This document shows positions 46,682 through 59,500 of a stretch of DNA of 64,000 nt, one piece after another. Source of the DNA: Xylogone sp. PMI_703 (lineage: Eukaryota > Ascomycota > Leotiomycetes). Numbering within the stretch: the stretch's first letter is position 1; the number at the start of each line of letters is the position of its first letter. The stretch is from positions 2,294,001 through 2,358,000 of the forward strand of contig JAJTUQ010000006.1 in the NCBI GenBank assembly GCA_021399445.1, in the 5' to 3' direction. The notes beneath the pieces are model-generated. The model saw nothing but the letters and a program-made list of their open reading frames with translations, was not told the origin of the DNA and ran no database searches. The translations under genes and the position numbers were made by a program.

Positions 46682-47619
46682 ATCGTCAAATTTATGCGAT
46701 TATTTTCACGGTCTAAGTAGGTGCTATTTAAGACGAGGACTGAGTGTTGTTGACGGTCTATGAGAGTCCAAGAGCGGTGTTTACAAGCCCCAAGCTCTCA
46801 TTCAGTCATCAGGGCCGCGTAAGGCCGCTGCTTTCCAGCCTCGCCAGCCTGCGGGTCCCTGGAGCTTGCCGGCCGAGGTTAGTTCCAGGCACCAAGCTTG
46901 GGGTACCATATTCAATGTAACATGACGCCAAAGTTGGAAGAGACTGCCCAGACTGCCCTCCTACGATGTCCTTTTGCAGCATACTCTAGACGTCTCAACA
47001 GACCCTTGAAAGTTGCACTTCAAGGTGCAGGTATAGACGTCCATCAAAAATCCTCGAATCTCTAACAACGTCGTAAGGTAAGGAAGTCTTAATGAAATAA
47101 GTTTGTTTGCTGCACGGTGATACCGTCAAGGATGTTTTCAGCTAAGCAGCCAAATGAGAGTCTTCATTGTAGACTCCTGGCACCGGTGTACGAAGGACTT
47201 GAGAATATTATACTATAGAATCTGGGTACCATCATATATGCTTTGAGGCAATACCTTGAAAGTCCCTAAACATTAGTGGTCAAAAAGAAAACAAAAGAGC
47301 TAGATAAACTCTTATGGTTTATTCAGATTAATTCCAGGTACCTCATGTATACCATTACTCGTAACAAATAGTTTTATATTGAACCAGCCACTCTATCAAG
47401 GCGAGCTTCTTAGATGCCCGAACAAGTTGAGTGGAATTGCTTAGTCATCCAACCTGCTACGTGCACCTGTACGCCAAGGCACAGCTACAAGGGTGTACAA
47501 TCCACAAAGGACAGCTTGGAAGACATCACAGAAGTCCACTGTGATTTTTACATGCTGGGCATGAACAACAATCGTATGTTTTCTTAATAGATTTTTCTTA
47601 TTAAAAAGGCATTTAGACT
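46682..47619. promoter_or_regulatory. Divergent intergenic region lap1 / glucosidase II alpha
   Basis: 938 bp with the promoters of both secretory-pathway genes. A TTTAAATA-like element lies ~45 bp before the aminopeptidase ATG. No coding frame or RNA gene recognised. Confidence 0.4.
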
Positions 47620-50568
47620 ATGCACTATTCCTGGACGCCGTCCTCATGGACGGCGTATCTATCTCTCTGGGCGGTGTTCTCCACCACTTTCAACCCAGCT
47701 GGTTAGTTGATAAATCCATCATTCAATTTGGGTCGAGATCTGTTGACACAAATTATAGTTGCCGTGAAGCATGAAAACTTCAAAACCTGTTCTCAATCGG
47801 GCTTTTGCAAGCGGAACCGTCAGTACGCTGACAATGCAGCCAGTGCTGGCTCATCATGGAAAGCTCCATATAGAATCGATCCAGATTCATTGAACTGGAA
47901 GAGTGGAGAATTGCAAGGAACAATTCTCAAATCGATAAACCAACAGGATGAAACGGTCAGGCTACCGATCACCATTTCGTTTCTCGAGTCTGGAGCCGCC
48001 CGGGTTACAATAGACGAGGAAAAACGTCAGAAGGGCGAAATTGAGCTTCGGCACAGCAGCCCTGCCAGGAAAGAACGCTATAATGAGGCTCAATCATGGG
48101 TCATAGTGGGAGGCCTAGAATTAGGTAGTGCTATGATCTCAAAAGAGGATAACCAAGCAACTATCCAGTACGGCCCAGAAGGCAAATTTGAGGCCGTGAT
48201 CACATACACCCCTTTCGGCATTGACTTCAAGAGGGATTCTACCACTCAGATAAAGCTAAATGACAGGGGCCTTCTAAATGTGGAACACTGGCGTCCAAAA
48301 ATTGAACAACCTGAACCAAAAGAGGGTGAACAAGAAGTACTGCAAGCCCCATCCGGAGAAGATGAGAGCACTTGGTGGGAGGAAACCTTCGGTGGAAACA
48401 CTGACTCAAAGCCCAGGGGTCCTGAGAGCGTTGGGCTCGATATCTCATTCCCCGGGTATGAGCATGTATTTGGTATTCCAGAGCACACTGGGCCCATGTC
48501 CTTGAAAGAAACTCGTGGAGGAAGCGGCAATTTTGATGAGCCTTATAGGTTATACAATGCCGATGTATTTGAATATATCATGGATAGCCCGATGACTCTA
48601 TATGGATCTATTCCTTTTATGCAGGCTCATCGCAAGGACTCGACGGTTGGTGTTTTTTGGATGAACGCTGCTGAGACTTGGATTGATATCATCAAGCCTA
48701 AGGATGCTCACAACCCGCTTACTCTGGGTATCGGAGCCAAGTCAAGCGCCCAAACTCATTGGTTCTCCGAGAGCGGATTAATAGATCTGTTTGTCTTCCT
48801 TGGTCCTACTCCAAAGGATATTGCCAAAACATACGGTCAACTCACTGGCTACACACAACTTCCTCAAGAATTTGCCATCGCTCACCATCAATGTCGCTGG
48901 AACTATGTCTCAGATGAGGACGTTAAAGATGTCGACAAAAAGATGTCGAAGTTCGGTATTCCCTACGACATCATCTGGCTTGATATCGAATACACCGATG
49001 GCAAAAAGTACTTCACCTGGGACCCTCATAACTTCCAAGATCCAATTGGTATGCTGGAACAACTTGATAGCTCGGGCAGAAAGCTTGTTGCGATTATCGA
49101 CCCACACATCAAGAACGAGGGCGGATATCCTATTGTTGATGAACTGAAGAGCAAAGATTTGGCAGTCCACAATAAAGACAACAATATTTACGAGGGTTGG
49201 TGTTGGCCGGGTTCTTCTCATTGGGTTGATTGTTTCAACCCAGCTGCAATTAAATGGTGGATTGGGCTTTTCAAATATGATAAGTTCAAGGGAACGCTAC
49301 CCAATCTATTCATCTGGAATGATATGAACGAACCTTCAGTCTTCAACGGTCCAGAGACAACTATGCCAAAAGACAATCTTCACCATGGTAACTGGGAGCA
49401 TCGTGACGTCCACAATCTTAACGGGATGACCTTCCACAACGCAACTTATCAGGCCTTGCTTGAGCGAAAGAAGGGCGAGATTCGGAGACCATTCGTCCTT
49501 ACACGTTCTTTCTACGCAGGCAGTCAGCGCTTGGGAGCCACTTGGACTGGCGATAACTTGGCTAACTGGGATCATCTTGCCGCATCACTTCCTATGCTTC
49601 TTAACAACGGTATCTCTGGATACCCATTTGTTGGAGCCGATGTTGGAGGATTCTTTGGAAACCCTGACAAGGACTTGCTCACCAGATGGTATCAAGCCGG
49701 AGCCTTCTATCCATTCTTCCGTGCACATGCACATATCGATACCAGACGGCGTGAACCCTACCTCATTGGAGAACCATATACTGAGATCATCACCCAGGCT
49801 CTTCGCCTCAGGTATTCTTTACTGCCAGCTTGGTACACTGCATTCCACGAGGCTAGCGTGGATGGAACTCCGATAATCAGACCACACTACTTTGTATATC
49901 CTGAAGATGAAAATGGATTTGCAATTGACGATCAATTCTTCGTTGGATCTACTGGCCTGCTTGCTAAACCAGTCGTCACTGACGGTGCTGGAAGTGTTGA
50001 TATCTATCTACCAGATGATGAGATCTACTACGATTACTTTGACTACACTATTTACTCTGGTAAAGGAAGAAAGACAATTGCAGCGCCACTGGAAAAGATA
50101 CCTCTTCTTATGCAAGGTGGACATATCATTCCTCGCAAAGATCGTCCACGAAGGAGCAGTGCCTTGATGAGGTGGGATCCATACACCCTGGTAATGGTTT
50201 TAAATAAGGCAGGGGATGCCCAGGGTGAGCTCTATGTCGATGACGGTGAAACGTTCGACTATCAATCTGGCGCTTATATTCATCGTTCATTCGAATATAA
50301 TGCTGCTTCCAGCTCCTTGGTATCGAAGAACCTGTCAGTGAAGGGGAAGCTGACCGACAAATACCTGAAGACCATGAAGAAGGTAGAAGTGGAGAGAATC
50401 ATTATAATAGGCGCACCTGCCTCCTGGGCCGATAAGACCAATGTCAAGGTCAGTAAGCATGAGGTCAGCATCACCTATCATGCTGCGGAAGGAAACAAGG
50501 CTGCATGGGCCGTGGTGAGACAGCCAAAGGTTGGAATTACTGAAGACTGGGAGATCGATTTCTCCTAA
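47620..50568 (+). CDS. ER glucosidase II alpha subunit (GH31)
   Basis: Trims the two inner glucoses from N-glycans in the ER and so controls entry into the calnexin cycle (yeast Rot2). Exon 1 47620-47701, intron 47702-47758 (57 nt), exon 2 47759-50568; 963 residues. The short exon encodes the signal peptide (YLSLWAVFSTTFNPA) joined to VAVKHENFKTCSQSGFCKRNR, the conserved mature N-terminus with its Cys pair. GH31 signatures: IWNDMNEPSVF, with the nucleophile Asp at about 549, and TWTGDN with the acid/base Asp at about 626. GYPFVGADVGGF and AGAFYPFFRAHAHIDT follow as in the subfamily. The reported soluble alpha subunit has no HDEL and relies on the beta subunit for retention; none is seen here. 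Confidence 0.96.
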
Positions 50569-50692
50569 ATGATGATGTAGTACGCTTATAGAAAATAAAG
50601 TTACATCCAATTGGTTCTTGATATGTTTTGATGCCTTGTAGACTACTGTGCTAGATTAGTTCGCGGAATAGAGGGGCTCGAGGGGTAAACAG

Positions 50693-50711
50693 GCCCCGCT
50701 AAACGCGGGGC
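50693..50711. repeat. GC-rich hairpin, 7-bp arms
   Basis: GCCCCGC (50693-50699), loop TAAAC, and GCGGGGC (50705-50711), a perfect stem in the AT-rich 232-bp gap between the glucosidase II alpha stop and the ankyrin gene start. It could be a transcript-end or promoter structure of the tandem pair. Confidence 0.5.
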
Positions 50712-50800
50712 TATCCGCTTCAAAAATAAATTTCAACCTGAGCGGCCGCATCTCGAAAGTTTGTTAGAAGTAATAGACAAAGAGTACGCATCCAATTAGC

Positions 50801-51503
50801 ATGGCTCCAAATCTCTCAGAAGATGAGATTGATGATCTTCTATACTATGCAAGAACCGGAGACCTAGAAGAATTCGCTACGTTGAGAGATGAGTTATGCA
50901 AACGCGAGAACATAGGCCCTGGGGCGCTTGCAGAGTTATTGAGAGTAGCCAAGGACGAGAATTCTGGCAATGGCGTCCTACACATGGCAGCAGCTAATGG
51001 ACACGAAGGTAAAGCTATTTCACTACCTATTCTTTCCAGTTTAGTTCAGAACAACTACTTACAAGCGCGATTGCGAAAATCTAGGTTTCATAAAAGACAT
51101 CTGCAAACGCCTTTCCCATCCCTCGCCCCAGAACCCAGCGATGCTAGAAATCATAAACGCGCAGAATAACTCCGGGAACACCGCTTTACACTGGGCTGCG
51201 CTGAATGGACATTTGGAAGCCGTGAAGGTCCTCTTAGAGCAAGGTGCGGACCCTACGATTTGCAATCAGCGAGGTCATGACGCGGTCTACGAGGCCGAAT
51301 TGAATGATAAGACCGATGTTGTTGAGTGGGTGTTGAAAGAAGGTGGTGAGGGTCTAGAAGAAGGATTGGGAGGCGAAAATAATGATGCGCAGGAAGAGCA
51401 GAGCAATGATACTGAAATGGGGTCCGGCGCTGGGGACGAACAAAAGGAGCTGGAAGATGAGGTTAACAGGATGGATATTAAGGGAGAACAATCGAAAGAA
51501 TGA
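50801..51503 (+). CDS. Yar1-like ankyrin-repeat protein
   Basis: Ankyrin proteins of this size and layout resemble yeast Yar1, a chaperone for ribosomal protein Rps3; that role is inferred. Exon 1 50801-51008, intron 51009-51084 (76 nt), exon 2 51085-51503; 208 residues. The N-terminus LSEDEIDDLLYYARTGDLEEF is the helical cap. Ankyrin repeats: GNGVLHMAAANGHE, then GNTALHWAALNGHLEAVKVLLEQGADP and RGHDAVYEAELNDKTDVVEWVL. The C-terminal ~55 residues are acidic (Glu/Asp/Asn-rich), as in Yar1. Only 232 bp separate it from the upstream glucosidase gene on the same strand. Confidence 0.88.
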
Positions 51504-52091
51504 TGATACGAGGGAGAGGATCTTATGCACTGGCATTGAAGGACAATGGCGTTCATAGATGAGAAACTCCCGGTACTTCAGCGGCTTGGGTGTAACAGTA
51601 CGGAGTACAGGTGTCTTGTACTGATCAGGCTTGTCCCTTCCGGCCTCAGTCCCGCAGCTAGGTGGTGGATATGGGTTTATTTGTGTTGGCGTACTGCCTA
51701 CATTCAGCCTGCACACGCACATCTACATTCTCATGGAGGCGGATGTATTAGCCATGCGCAATAGAGCGCGCTTTGGGGAACTGGATGCTTTATATCAACT
51801 CAATGAATTACGTGAATGAAAAGCTAATTTTTGGTAATTTCGAGTTTGCTTATTCAATAATGAAATCTAATATCTCTGCAATTGCCAACATTGGGTATCC
51901 CTTGTGAATAGCAAATCATGACAAAAACTCAGAAGCCATCCAAAGAAACTGACCATTAAGAATTAGGTATGCAAGATAATTTTCTATCTCTATGATAAAG
52001 CCCTACTCCATCCTGCTACACAACAAATACCTTAAAACCGCGTCCCTATGTTTTGCATTCCCATAGATAAAATCCGATTTCCGGTTATTTC
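51504..52091. other. Convergent intergenic region ankyrin / chromodomain gene
   Basis: 588 bp of AT-rich 3' flank. Short open frames at 51546-51819 have no recognisable product. Confidence 0.4.
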
Positions 52092-55000
52092 TTAGTCCTT
52101 TTTAACTCCGAGTTGTTCAAATATCTTCTCCCAGCTTTCGACATATATGTGTTCCCAGCCATGTCCTGAAGCTTTAAGTTTTCCATACCACGCTGTAGTA
52201 GCTTCCAATTTTACTCGAGTCTTAATGGGTCTCTCCTCAGTCATTGGTGGGGGTCCAACACTTGGGGTAATATCTTCCGTCCCTTCTCTAGTCTGGCCCT
52301 CTTCCAGAGCGGAACCCTGGCTAATGGGAAGCTCATGGTCCGTTTCTTCCACAATGCCTTTTACCTTCAAGGAGTGCTCAGCAAGTGCTTTTGAGAGACC
52401 TTTTATCATCAATCCCTGCGTAGGATCACTATTCACTACTACACCATTGTTGTTCTCTGATAAAATTTGAGCCGTTATTTGCTGCTCAATAACGGACTCT
52501 GGTGTATCAATATCCATTTCATCTCCACTACTAGCTCCAGATTCTTTAATACCATCATCTCTCGTTATACTCGCATGAGATTGCCGTCTGGAGGCAGTAG
52601 GAGAGACCTTGTCAATACTCGGTCGTTGTTCGTCAGTTTGGGGATCATGATGTTCTTTTGTTGAATCCTGATCGGTTGCTGGTGGATCCGGTGACTTAGG
52701 GGCAATTGCAGTGAGTTTTGAGGCAATAGCCAATGCTTTCTCCATTTGAGAATTTCTCCTTGATGGAGGATAGTCAGCTTGAATCATCTTATCTTCAGGT
52801 TCTGTCATAACCTCTTTGTTCCTTGCTGCCTTCGTGGCGTTACCTGAATTAGTTCCGAGGATGAAAAATCTTCGAAATTGATCAACCCTGGTCATCGCCC
52901 ACGCTGCGAACCAAGTTGCGAGAGCTTTTTCATCATCTGGATCGATGAACGGATCAGCATAAACGACCGGACTAGTTTCTTCCTTAGGATTGTCTTCGTC
53001 GTAGGCATCATCAGCGTCAGCGGCAAGCAGTTTCACGAATTCCTGATGCGCCATAAATCTAGCCTCGCAGCTCTGATAGCTCAACCCTTCTTTGATTGCA
53101 AGGGCATCCTTGGCCGGCTTATCTTTATGAATTTCGTAAAACTCGTCACGCTCAATGGCCTTTTCGATAGCCAGCTCAAAAAGGTAGTCACGAAGATTGT
53201 AACAGCAAACCAATTTCCACTTCCCTAGCGTAATCTTTATCTTGCTTCGGAACCACTTAAAAAACTTATTCGCTTTCTCCGGTTCAGCCATTAGGAAGCT
53301 TGGGGTAATGAAGACGGCTCCTCCAAGGGGAAACAGCCGCGTCACTGACACTTTACCAAAGAGTTCATCATCAAATGCAAGTTGCCGGTACATTGTATAT
53401 CGAAATATAGAGTCAGAAACGGACCAGAAACTTATATGCCTTTGGGTGAATAATAATTTTCCTAGCGAAGGAAATTCATCAATGGCAGAGAGAGCTGATT
53501 CGTGAATGAGCACTACTCCTGATTTGATATTGATGTCATTAACGAATCCCATCCAAGCACCCTCAGTAGAGTTGTTGTAGACATTGCAATCCTCTCTATT
53601 GCTTCTTAGCCAGGATGCGAGAAACTCCTCTAGAGGTTTTGCAGTAGAGGGGAATATTAGGAAGAAGTTAAAGGGATTGCTCCCTTTAGGAGGAGAAGCG
53701 AGAAGAGTCTGGATTTGGAGTCCATAAGTAGCTCTTATCAATGCTTTCTTATACCGAAGACCTCCACTAGGCAAGGCTGGGATGCGATTACTGTTGCTCA
53801 ATTTCATCGTAAGTTCTCTAAGAACTTGCCTGCCTTCAAATATCATGTATCCCAACCTCGCATCTGCAGGAATATCCGTGGGACCTCCAAGAAACCGCCA
53901 GTCTTCCCATCTTAGTGGATAGGCTAAAATCATCAACTCTGGCGCAATGCATAACAAGCCAGCAGATCCAAGCTGTAGTTGCTGAGCAACTCGCTCAGTA
54001 ATCGCGGAAGAGGCAGAATTAGCGGAGATAATAACACCGTGCCAGTAGATTCGACCTTGAACTGGAGTCATAAGAACCTGGAAATCTAGGGCAGTGCATG
54101 CTCGCAAGAAGTCCAATCCATCAGTGTGTGCAAATGATTTTGCCCAAAGTTCTTCAGAGATTTTATCAAAGTCACCGAAATCAAGCTCAGCTACTTCCTC
54201 AGAAGTTGCCCCAAACCTGACCTTCTTCACTCTTATTTCTGCTGCTTTTAGGGAGGATTTCCGCCGGTAATCTTGAATGCTCATGGTTTTTGATCGTTTG
54301 GGTTCCTGTAGCACTGACTGCAGTGTGGTAGGGCTCTGCGCTGGACTCTCAAATATGGGTGCATCTGTCATTGTGACATCTGGGAAATAACTATGAGGCT
54401 CTGACTGAGTGAAGCTTTCAGATGGGCTAGGCTCTGCTGAACTCTGATTCGCCATCTGGATGTCTACATGAGACCGCTTCTTCTGGAGAATCGACTTTGG
54501 TTTAGTAGTAGTAAAAGAAGGACTTTTTGAGCCATCTGTAAGATCTGTTGTGTGATTTATTGTAAATCTCACTGACTTATTAGGCTTTACCAATTCACTA
54601 GTTGTGGAATTGGGCTGCTCCTTTGAATCCATTCTTTTTGGCTCTCTCATCTCAAACTGGATTTCTCTCCTAGGGTCCTCTCTTGTATTCTGTCTACTTT
54701 GCTCAGTGGGTTCCGCTCTGATTTCCATCGCGGATTTAATTCTCACATCCATAGGCGTTGTTCCTGGTTGAGGAGGCCGGTCCGTCTCTACTGCGTGAAG
54801 CCACTTACACCGATCACCATTGGAACATTTCCCTGTTTTACTCCAAAATTTGCAAGGCGTTGCTACAACCGGCGGTGCTATAGGAGGATTTCCGTCGAAA
54901 TCATGCTTATACCGGCAGTCTATGCCTTTATTACAACCATTGAACGAAGCCCAGTAATAACATACCATTTGCCATGGCCTTAGACGTCTCGCAAGCTCAG

Positions 55001-56558
55001 GAGAGGCGAAATGCAGCGCCGGCTCGTCCTGTTTCTCGTGCACTTGAGGAGGTCCACCTGGTTTTTCTCTTGAGCTCTCTGAAGGATGCGTTTCTATCAC
55101 GGTATTAGATGACGAAGAATCTTGCTGCTTAGATGGTTCTTCCAGCTGTTGATTTGATGCTGGCGATGAGTTCTTTCGTATTGCAGGCCTTAACGTTGAA
55201 TAATCGACAGGGTTGGAAGGAACAAAGAGACCACCCGGAACCGCAGAGAGGTCCGGCGCTGAATCGGCCAGGGCACGTCCATACAGCTCAGCTTTGCGAA
55301 GTAAATGGAAATTCTTGAAATGCGCCTTTGGTTTCGCTGGGTCTGCGGCTGACTCAACCAGGTTCTTCTTGACTGGCCTTGACTTGCCACGGCCTACGAA
55401 TACATTGCTGAATGCTGCACCACCTCGTGTTGCAACCCGACCGCCTCGTACAGGTTTGTCTCGACGAGGCAGTTGTGCCTGCTGTGCTGCACCAGAATCC
55501 TTTGCGGGAGGGACAACGTTTGATGCAGTCTTTTTGTCAGTCTTAGTTGAACTACCCTTTTCTGTGGATTGAAATGTTTTCTTAAATCTAGCTGATGGGG
55601 TTTCTAGGGATGATGGTTGTCTTTGTTTAACCTGCGTTGTCGAGCTTAGAGGTCTCGAAGAATTCTCAGCTGATAGATTCTGCTACATGAAATTAGTTTA
55701 GAGTATCCTCTAGCAAAACAAGGAGTAAGACCAACTTTAGTCGTAGTTTTAGACGTGGCACGAGTATCATTTGAACCCGATACATGGCTCTCTTTTACAG
55801 GTTTCTGCGCTCTTAGCTTCGCGTTCTTAATAAGGTCATCAAGTGTCTCATCAGGGCTACCAGAAAATAAAGGACTTTCGCGAGCACGACTCTCTTCGTT
55901 CTTGGCAGGTCTCTTGGTAAATGTTGCTAAATCAAAACAAGATCAGTACAGGAATTCAGTTCAATAAAGCCATAACATTCAAACTGAAATATTGATGTGA
56001 GATACCTTTCCGTATATTAACTCTAGGTACTTTTTCAAGCGTCTCTTTTGCCTTCACCGCTCCCCCATCCATTGGCTTTTCGTAGACCTCCTCTGCTTCA
56101 TCTGTAGAATCATCCAGAGCTACAGGCTCAGAATTATCATCTTCATCTTCCTCTTCTTCATCTTCATCTGCTTCAAATTCTGAGTCAGATACGGGGAGTC
56201 CTAGTCGAATTCTCTTCTCTCGTCGTCGTCGATGTCGTTCGGCTTTTTCTCGCTGCCTCTTTTGCACCAAAGCTTCAAATCTGGCTAAATCATAAGGCTC
56301 TTCAAGACCACTCAGCTCTCGTGCCTTCCTCGCTCTCCAGACGTCTAGAATTGCGTCATCCTGGATATTTCCCTCTGGTTCCCACGTTGAGTCCTCTTCA
56401 GGATAGCCTTGCCAGTAGATCAGATAGTAAGGTGCGCCATCTTGCTGCCTCTCAGCCAGGATGCGCTCAACCACGAATTCTTGGTCTGAAGTAAACCCTT
56501 CGTCAACCGTAGAGGTTACAGATATTGAATCTTCGTCTGATTGATCGGAAGTAGCCAT
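52092..56558 (-). CDS. Chromodomain plus tandem CCCH zinc-finger protein, 1444 residues
   Basis: Probable heterochromatin or RNA-linked chromatin factor. Exons: 56558-56006, 55926-55736, 55682-52092; introns 79 and 53 nt. The chromodomain is at ~27-80 (EFVVERILAERQQDG, YYLIYWQGYPEEDSTWEPE); HP1 cage positions are F28, W49 and Y52. A basic run (RHRRRREKR) and an acidic run (about 150-168) follow, then a long disordered part. Two CCCH fingers with C-x8-C-x5-C-x3-H spacing sit at C489/C498/C504/H508 and C525/C534/C540/H544. A second disordered region precedes a folded-looking part at ~750-1200 (LDFLRACTALDFQVLMTP, ISFWSVSDSIFRYTMY) that I cannot assign. Candidates are Chp1 or CDP-2-type proteins; neither has this exact architecture as I recall them. 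Intron 2 uses a GTTGGT donor, the only reading that avoids a stop. Confidence 0.85.
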
Positions 56559-59500
56559 CTTATTCAGCACACGGAACTTGATGAATATATAGCGTGGCAA
56601 ACGAAAATCTCCAACACAGATTATGACCGGCTCCTAGAAGGTCAGCCCTGCTCATGAGTCAATGGCCCCTTCCATCGAGAATAGCCGCTATACTCCGCGA
56701 AAGTAAAACTTAAGACTTTATGGTTTGGTTGGTCATCATGTGATCCCCCTAACACCAGCTCTATCGGATTCCACGCCGCGATGAGAATATTTCAAAAAGC
56801 GTTCTGATATTGCTACAACTCTGTGCCGATCGCAGATTTCCAGATTATTAGGGTGTGTACGGTCAATAAATTTACAGCTTGACTCTCCAGCACTCACGAA
56901 GTATAATTCGTAATCTACCCAACCAATAGTTGTGTTCCTGAGTAGTAGTCTTGTTTATGTAGTCATGTGATGCCCATTGAGGTTTGGGAGTTATCGCGGA
57001 TGACTAATTAGCGCTGTACGTTGCCAAGCCGCTAGTAGCTATCAGACCCTTCAGTTCATTGTTTCACAACTACCTTATTATTTGTAGTTGATATTTACAC
57101 GGCTTGGATATTTGGTTAGAGTTCATGGCGTATACTTTGGAAAGCATTCAAAGAGCTATTGGCCAGAAAGTGACAGCAACATGATCAGCACGAGAGAATT
57201 GACAGGTCCGAATAAACTGCTGAAACTCAAAGCTGTGGACATCAATTGGAGATTTCTCTACACCCACACCGTAATGACAAGCTTTCTGATCTAACACCAA
57301 ACCACGTAACTGTTCAATGCTATACAGGCCAGTTTGGAGGTAAATTATTAAGACGCAGCTTGCTGATTCAGCCAGCGTGATATTGGCAGAGGGGTGGCTT
57401 TGGTGTAAAAATATAGCTGGGTTCAAAGACCTACATAGCTACACTCTACCGTACATTCGTTACTCAGGGATATAATCAAGCATTCAGCGATCATAAAAAT
57501 AGCACCCACTCAAGGATCTAAGTAGAAGCCACGTCGTCGCTGAACGGAATCCGGTACAGTCATGTGGTGCCTTAAGTTCCAGGCTTGGAGGGTCTCTGCG
57601 GAGGCCGAGGGATACGGGTGTCTCTTTATTGATAATCTTATGTGCATGGCGTCTAAAATCCTAGTCCTACCGGTCACACGAAAGGTTCTCTATACAGAAA
57701 GGGAAACTGCCAACGTCAGGAAAGGCAAAGTAATCAATAATATTTGCTTTTGGGCTTCGAGCGGGGCCACCTATTTCAACTTTAGAAACTAAATCGTGAT
57801 GATGACAGATCCAGTGGGGTTTCGATCAATGTAAACACAAGAGCATCCGGCAGAGCCGCAGTAACATCTCGACGAAAAAAAACCTTACGGAGTCCGAGTA
57901 CTGTACTCACAACCATGCTAGCCATGGTATCGGTAGGTTTGATTTGCGAGGTTGATGAGGTGCGTAATCTCGATGTGTCTCGCCTGTCTCTCCGCTCAAA
58001 TTATCTCCACCGTAGACGGAAACAATACGTTCCGTTAATCAAGCCAGCTTAAAACTCTAACTCCTAGAGTCCTAGTTTACGAACTAGGAGGTTTATTGGC
58101 TGATCTACTCGGCTAAGGCTGCTTCTGAGTGAAGCTGGCAGAGCAAGACAACAGTAAAAGGAAGACGAGGCTACCAGACGAGCCAGAGTGGCACGGATAT
58201 ATTGTTGTGTTTTTATGGCGCTATCGTACCCAGGCATTCTGTCGCACTGATTGCCTAACTGGGTAACACTGGTCGAAGTATGATATCCGGCAGAGGCAGA
58301 AACATTTGCGTGTTTTGAGTAGGGGCAGAGATAGTTGCCTTGGGAATTGATATGCAAGATGTCGGGCGTGATGAGCTTGAGTTTCTCCGTCTTATTATAA
58401 TAGTCAAAATCGAGATGCTAAAACATCAACATCATGCAAAACAAGCTCGGTGAGCTAAGGACGCCATCGACGCCACCAATAACACACTGATACTTCAGCG
58501 TATTATTATTCCATGTTTTGAAACAACTTCGACATCCCAGGCAGACGCATAATTATTGGAAGTCTTAATATGACGAATCAGTTGCAGCGAGTGCCATAGC
58601 TCACACGGAAACGGGCTCTGGGTTGGACCGTGCCAAGGCCTTTCCTCTGGCTCTTTAAGATTGAAGACCCGGAGAATTTGCACGTGGCTTGGACATCTGC
58701 TGGGGTGACTTGTTTTTAACCGCCCGGTCGTAAGAGTACAGTTCTGACAGGCGATAATGAAAATCATCATCGGCACACACTGATTGCAGAGTAATCCTTG
58801 AGATGATCCCGTCTTGGGATACGAATGCATGGCGATTATTAGAGAACAGATGGAGGTCATGACGAAGACTCACTCTCCATGACTTGGATAAGCATGGAGC
58901 GATAGTGACATGTGAAGGCGAGTAATAATCATGAAGACGTGTGAAGACATAGCAGTAGAACTGGGTTGTTTCCTGCCTTTCGTCAGAGGGACGAGGTGTA
59001 TTCCCTTCTTGGGCAAGAACAGCCTTGCGCTTGGGGTGTGCACGGAGAACAGTGTTGGTTTGGCCGGTGACTCCTTGCCGGCGACTCCTTGCCGGCAAGC
59101 ATCCCAGCAATCCCAGGAGAGTGGTCATGAAGACAAGTCCAGAAAGGGACCATCTGGCGTCTAGAAGATCCGGGTACAGTAAACAAATCGGACAGTACGT
59201 AAAGTAATAAGAAAAATGTATCACTATTCTGAAAGTAAGGAGCATTTGTACCTCGTAGCGAGATGACGGGCTTGTTGGTTCTTTGCGCTCGTTTTGGTAC
59301 TCGGTGCCGTAGGCGAGTGCGAGGGCCCAAACAGGAAGGCTTCGTACGCTAAGGCGCTGCCAGAAAGTCCCGTAGCTTGGATGCGCTCTTGCATACGCCC
59401 GCGACCTCGCTTTTGGGTTCGTTTAGATTCGGTTTCGTATCTCTCGACCACAGTAGCTCTTTCGCCCCTCCGCCCGTCGCAATGCCTGCTCTCCCATTGG

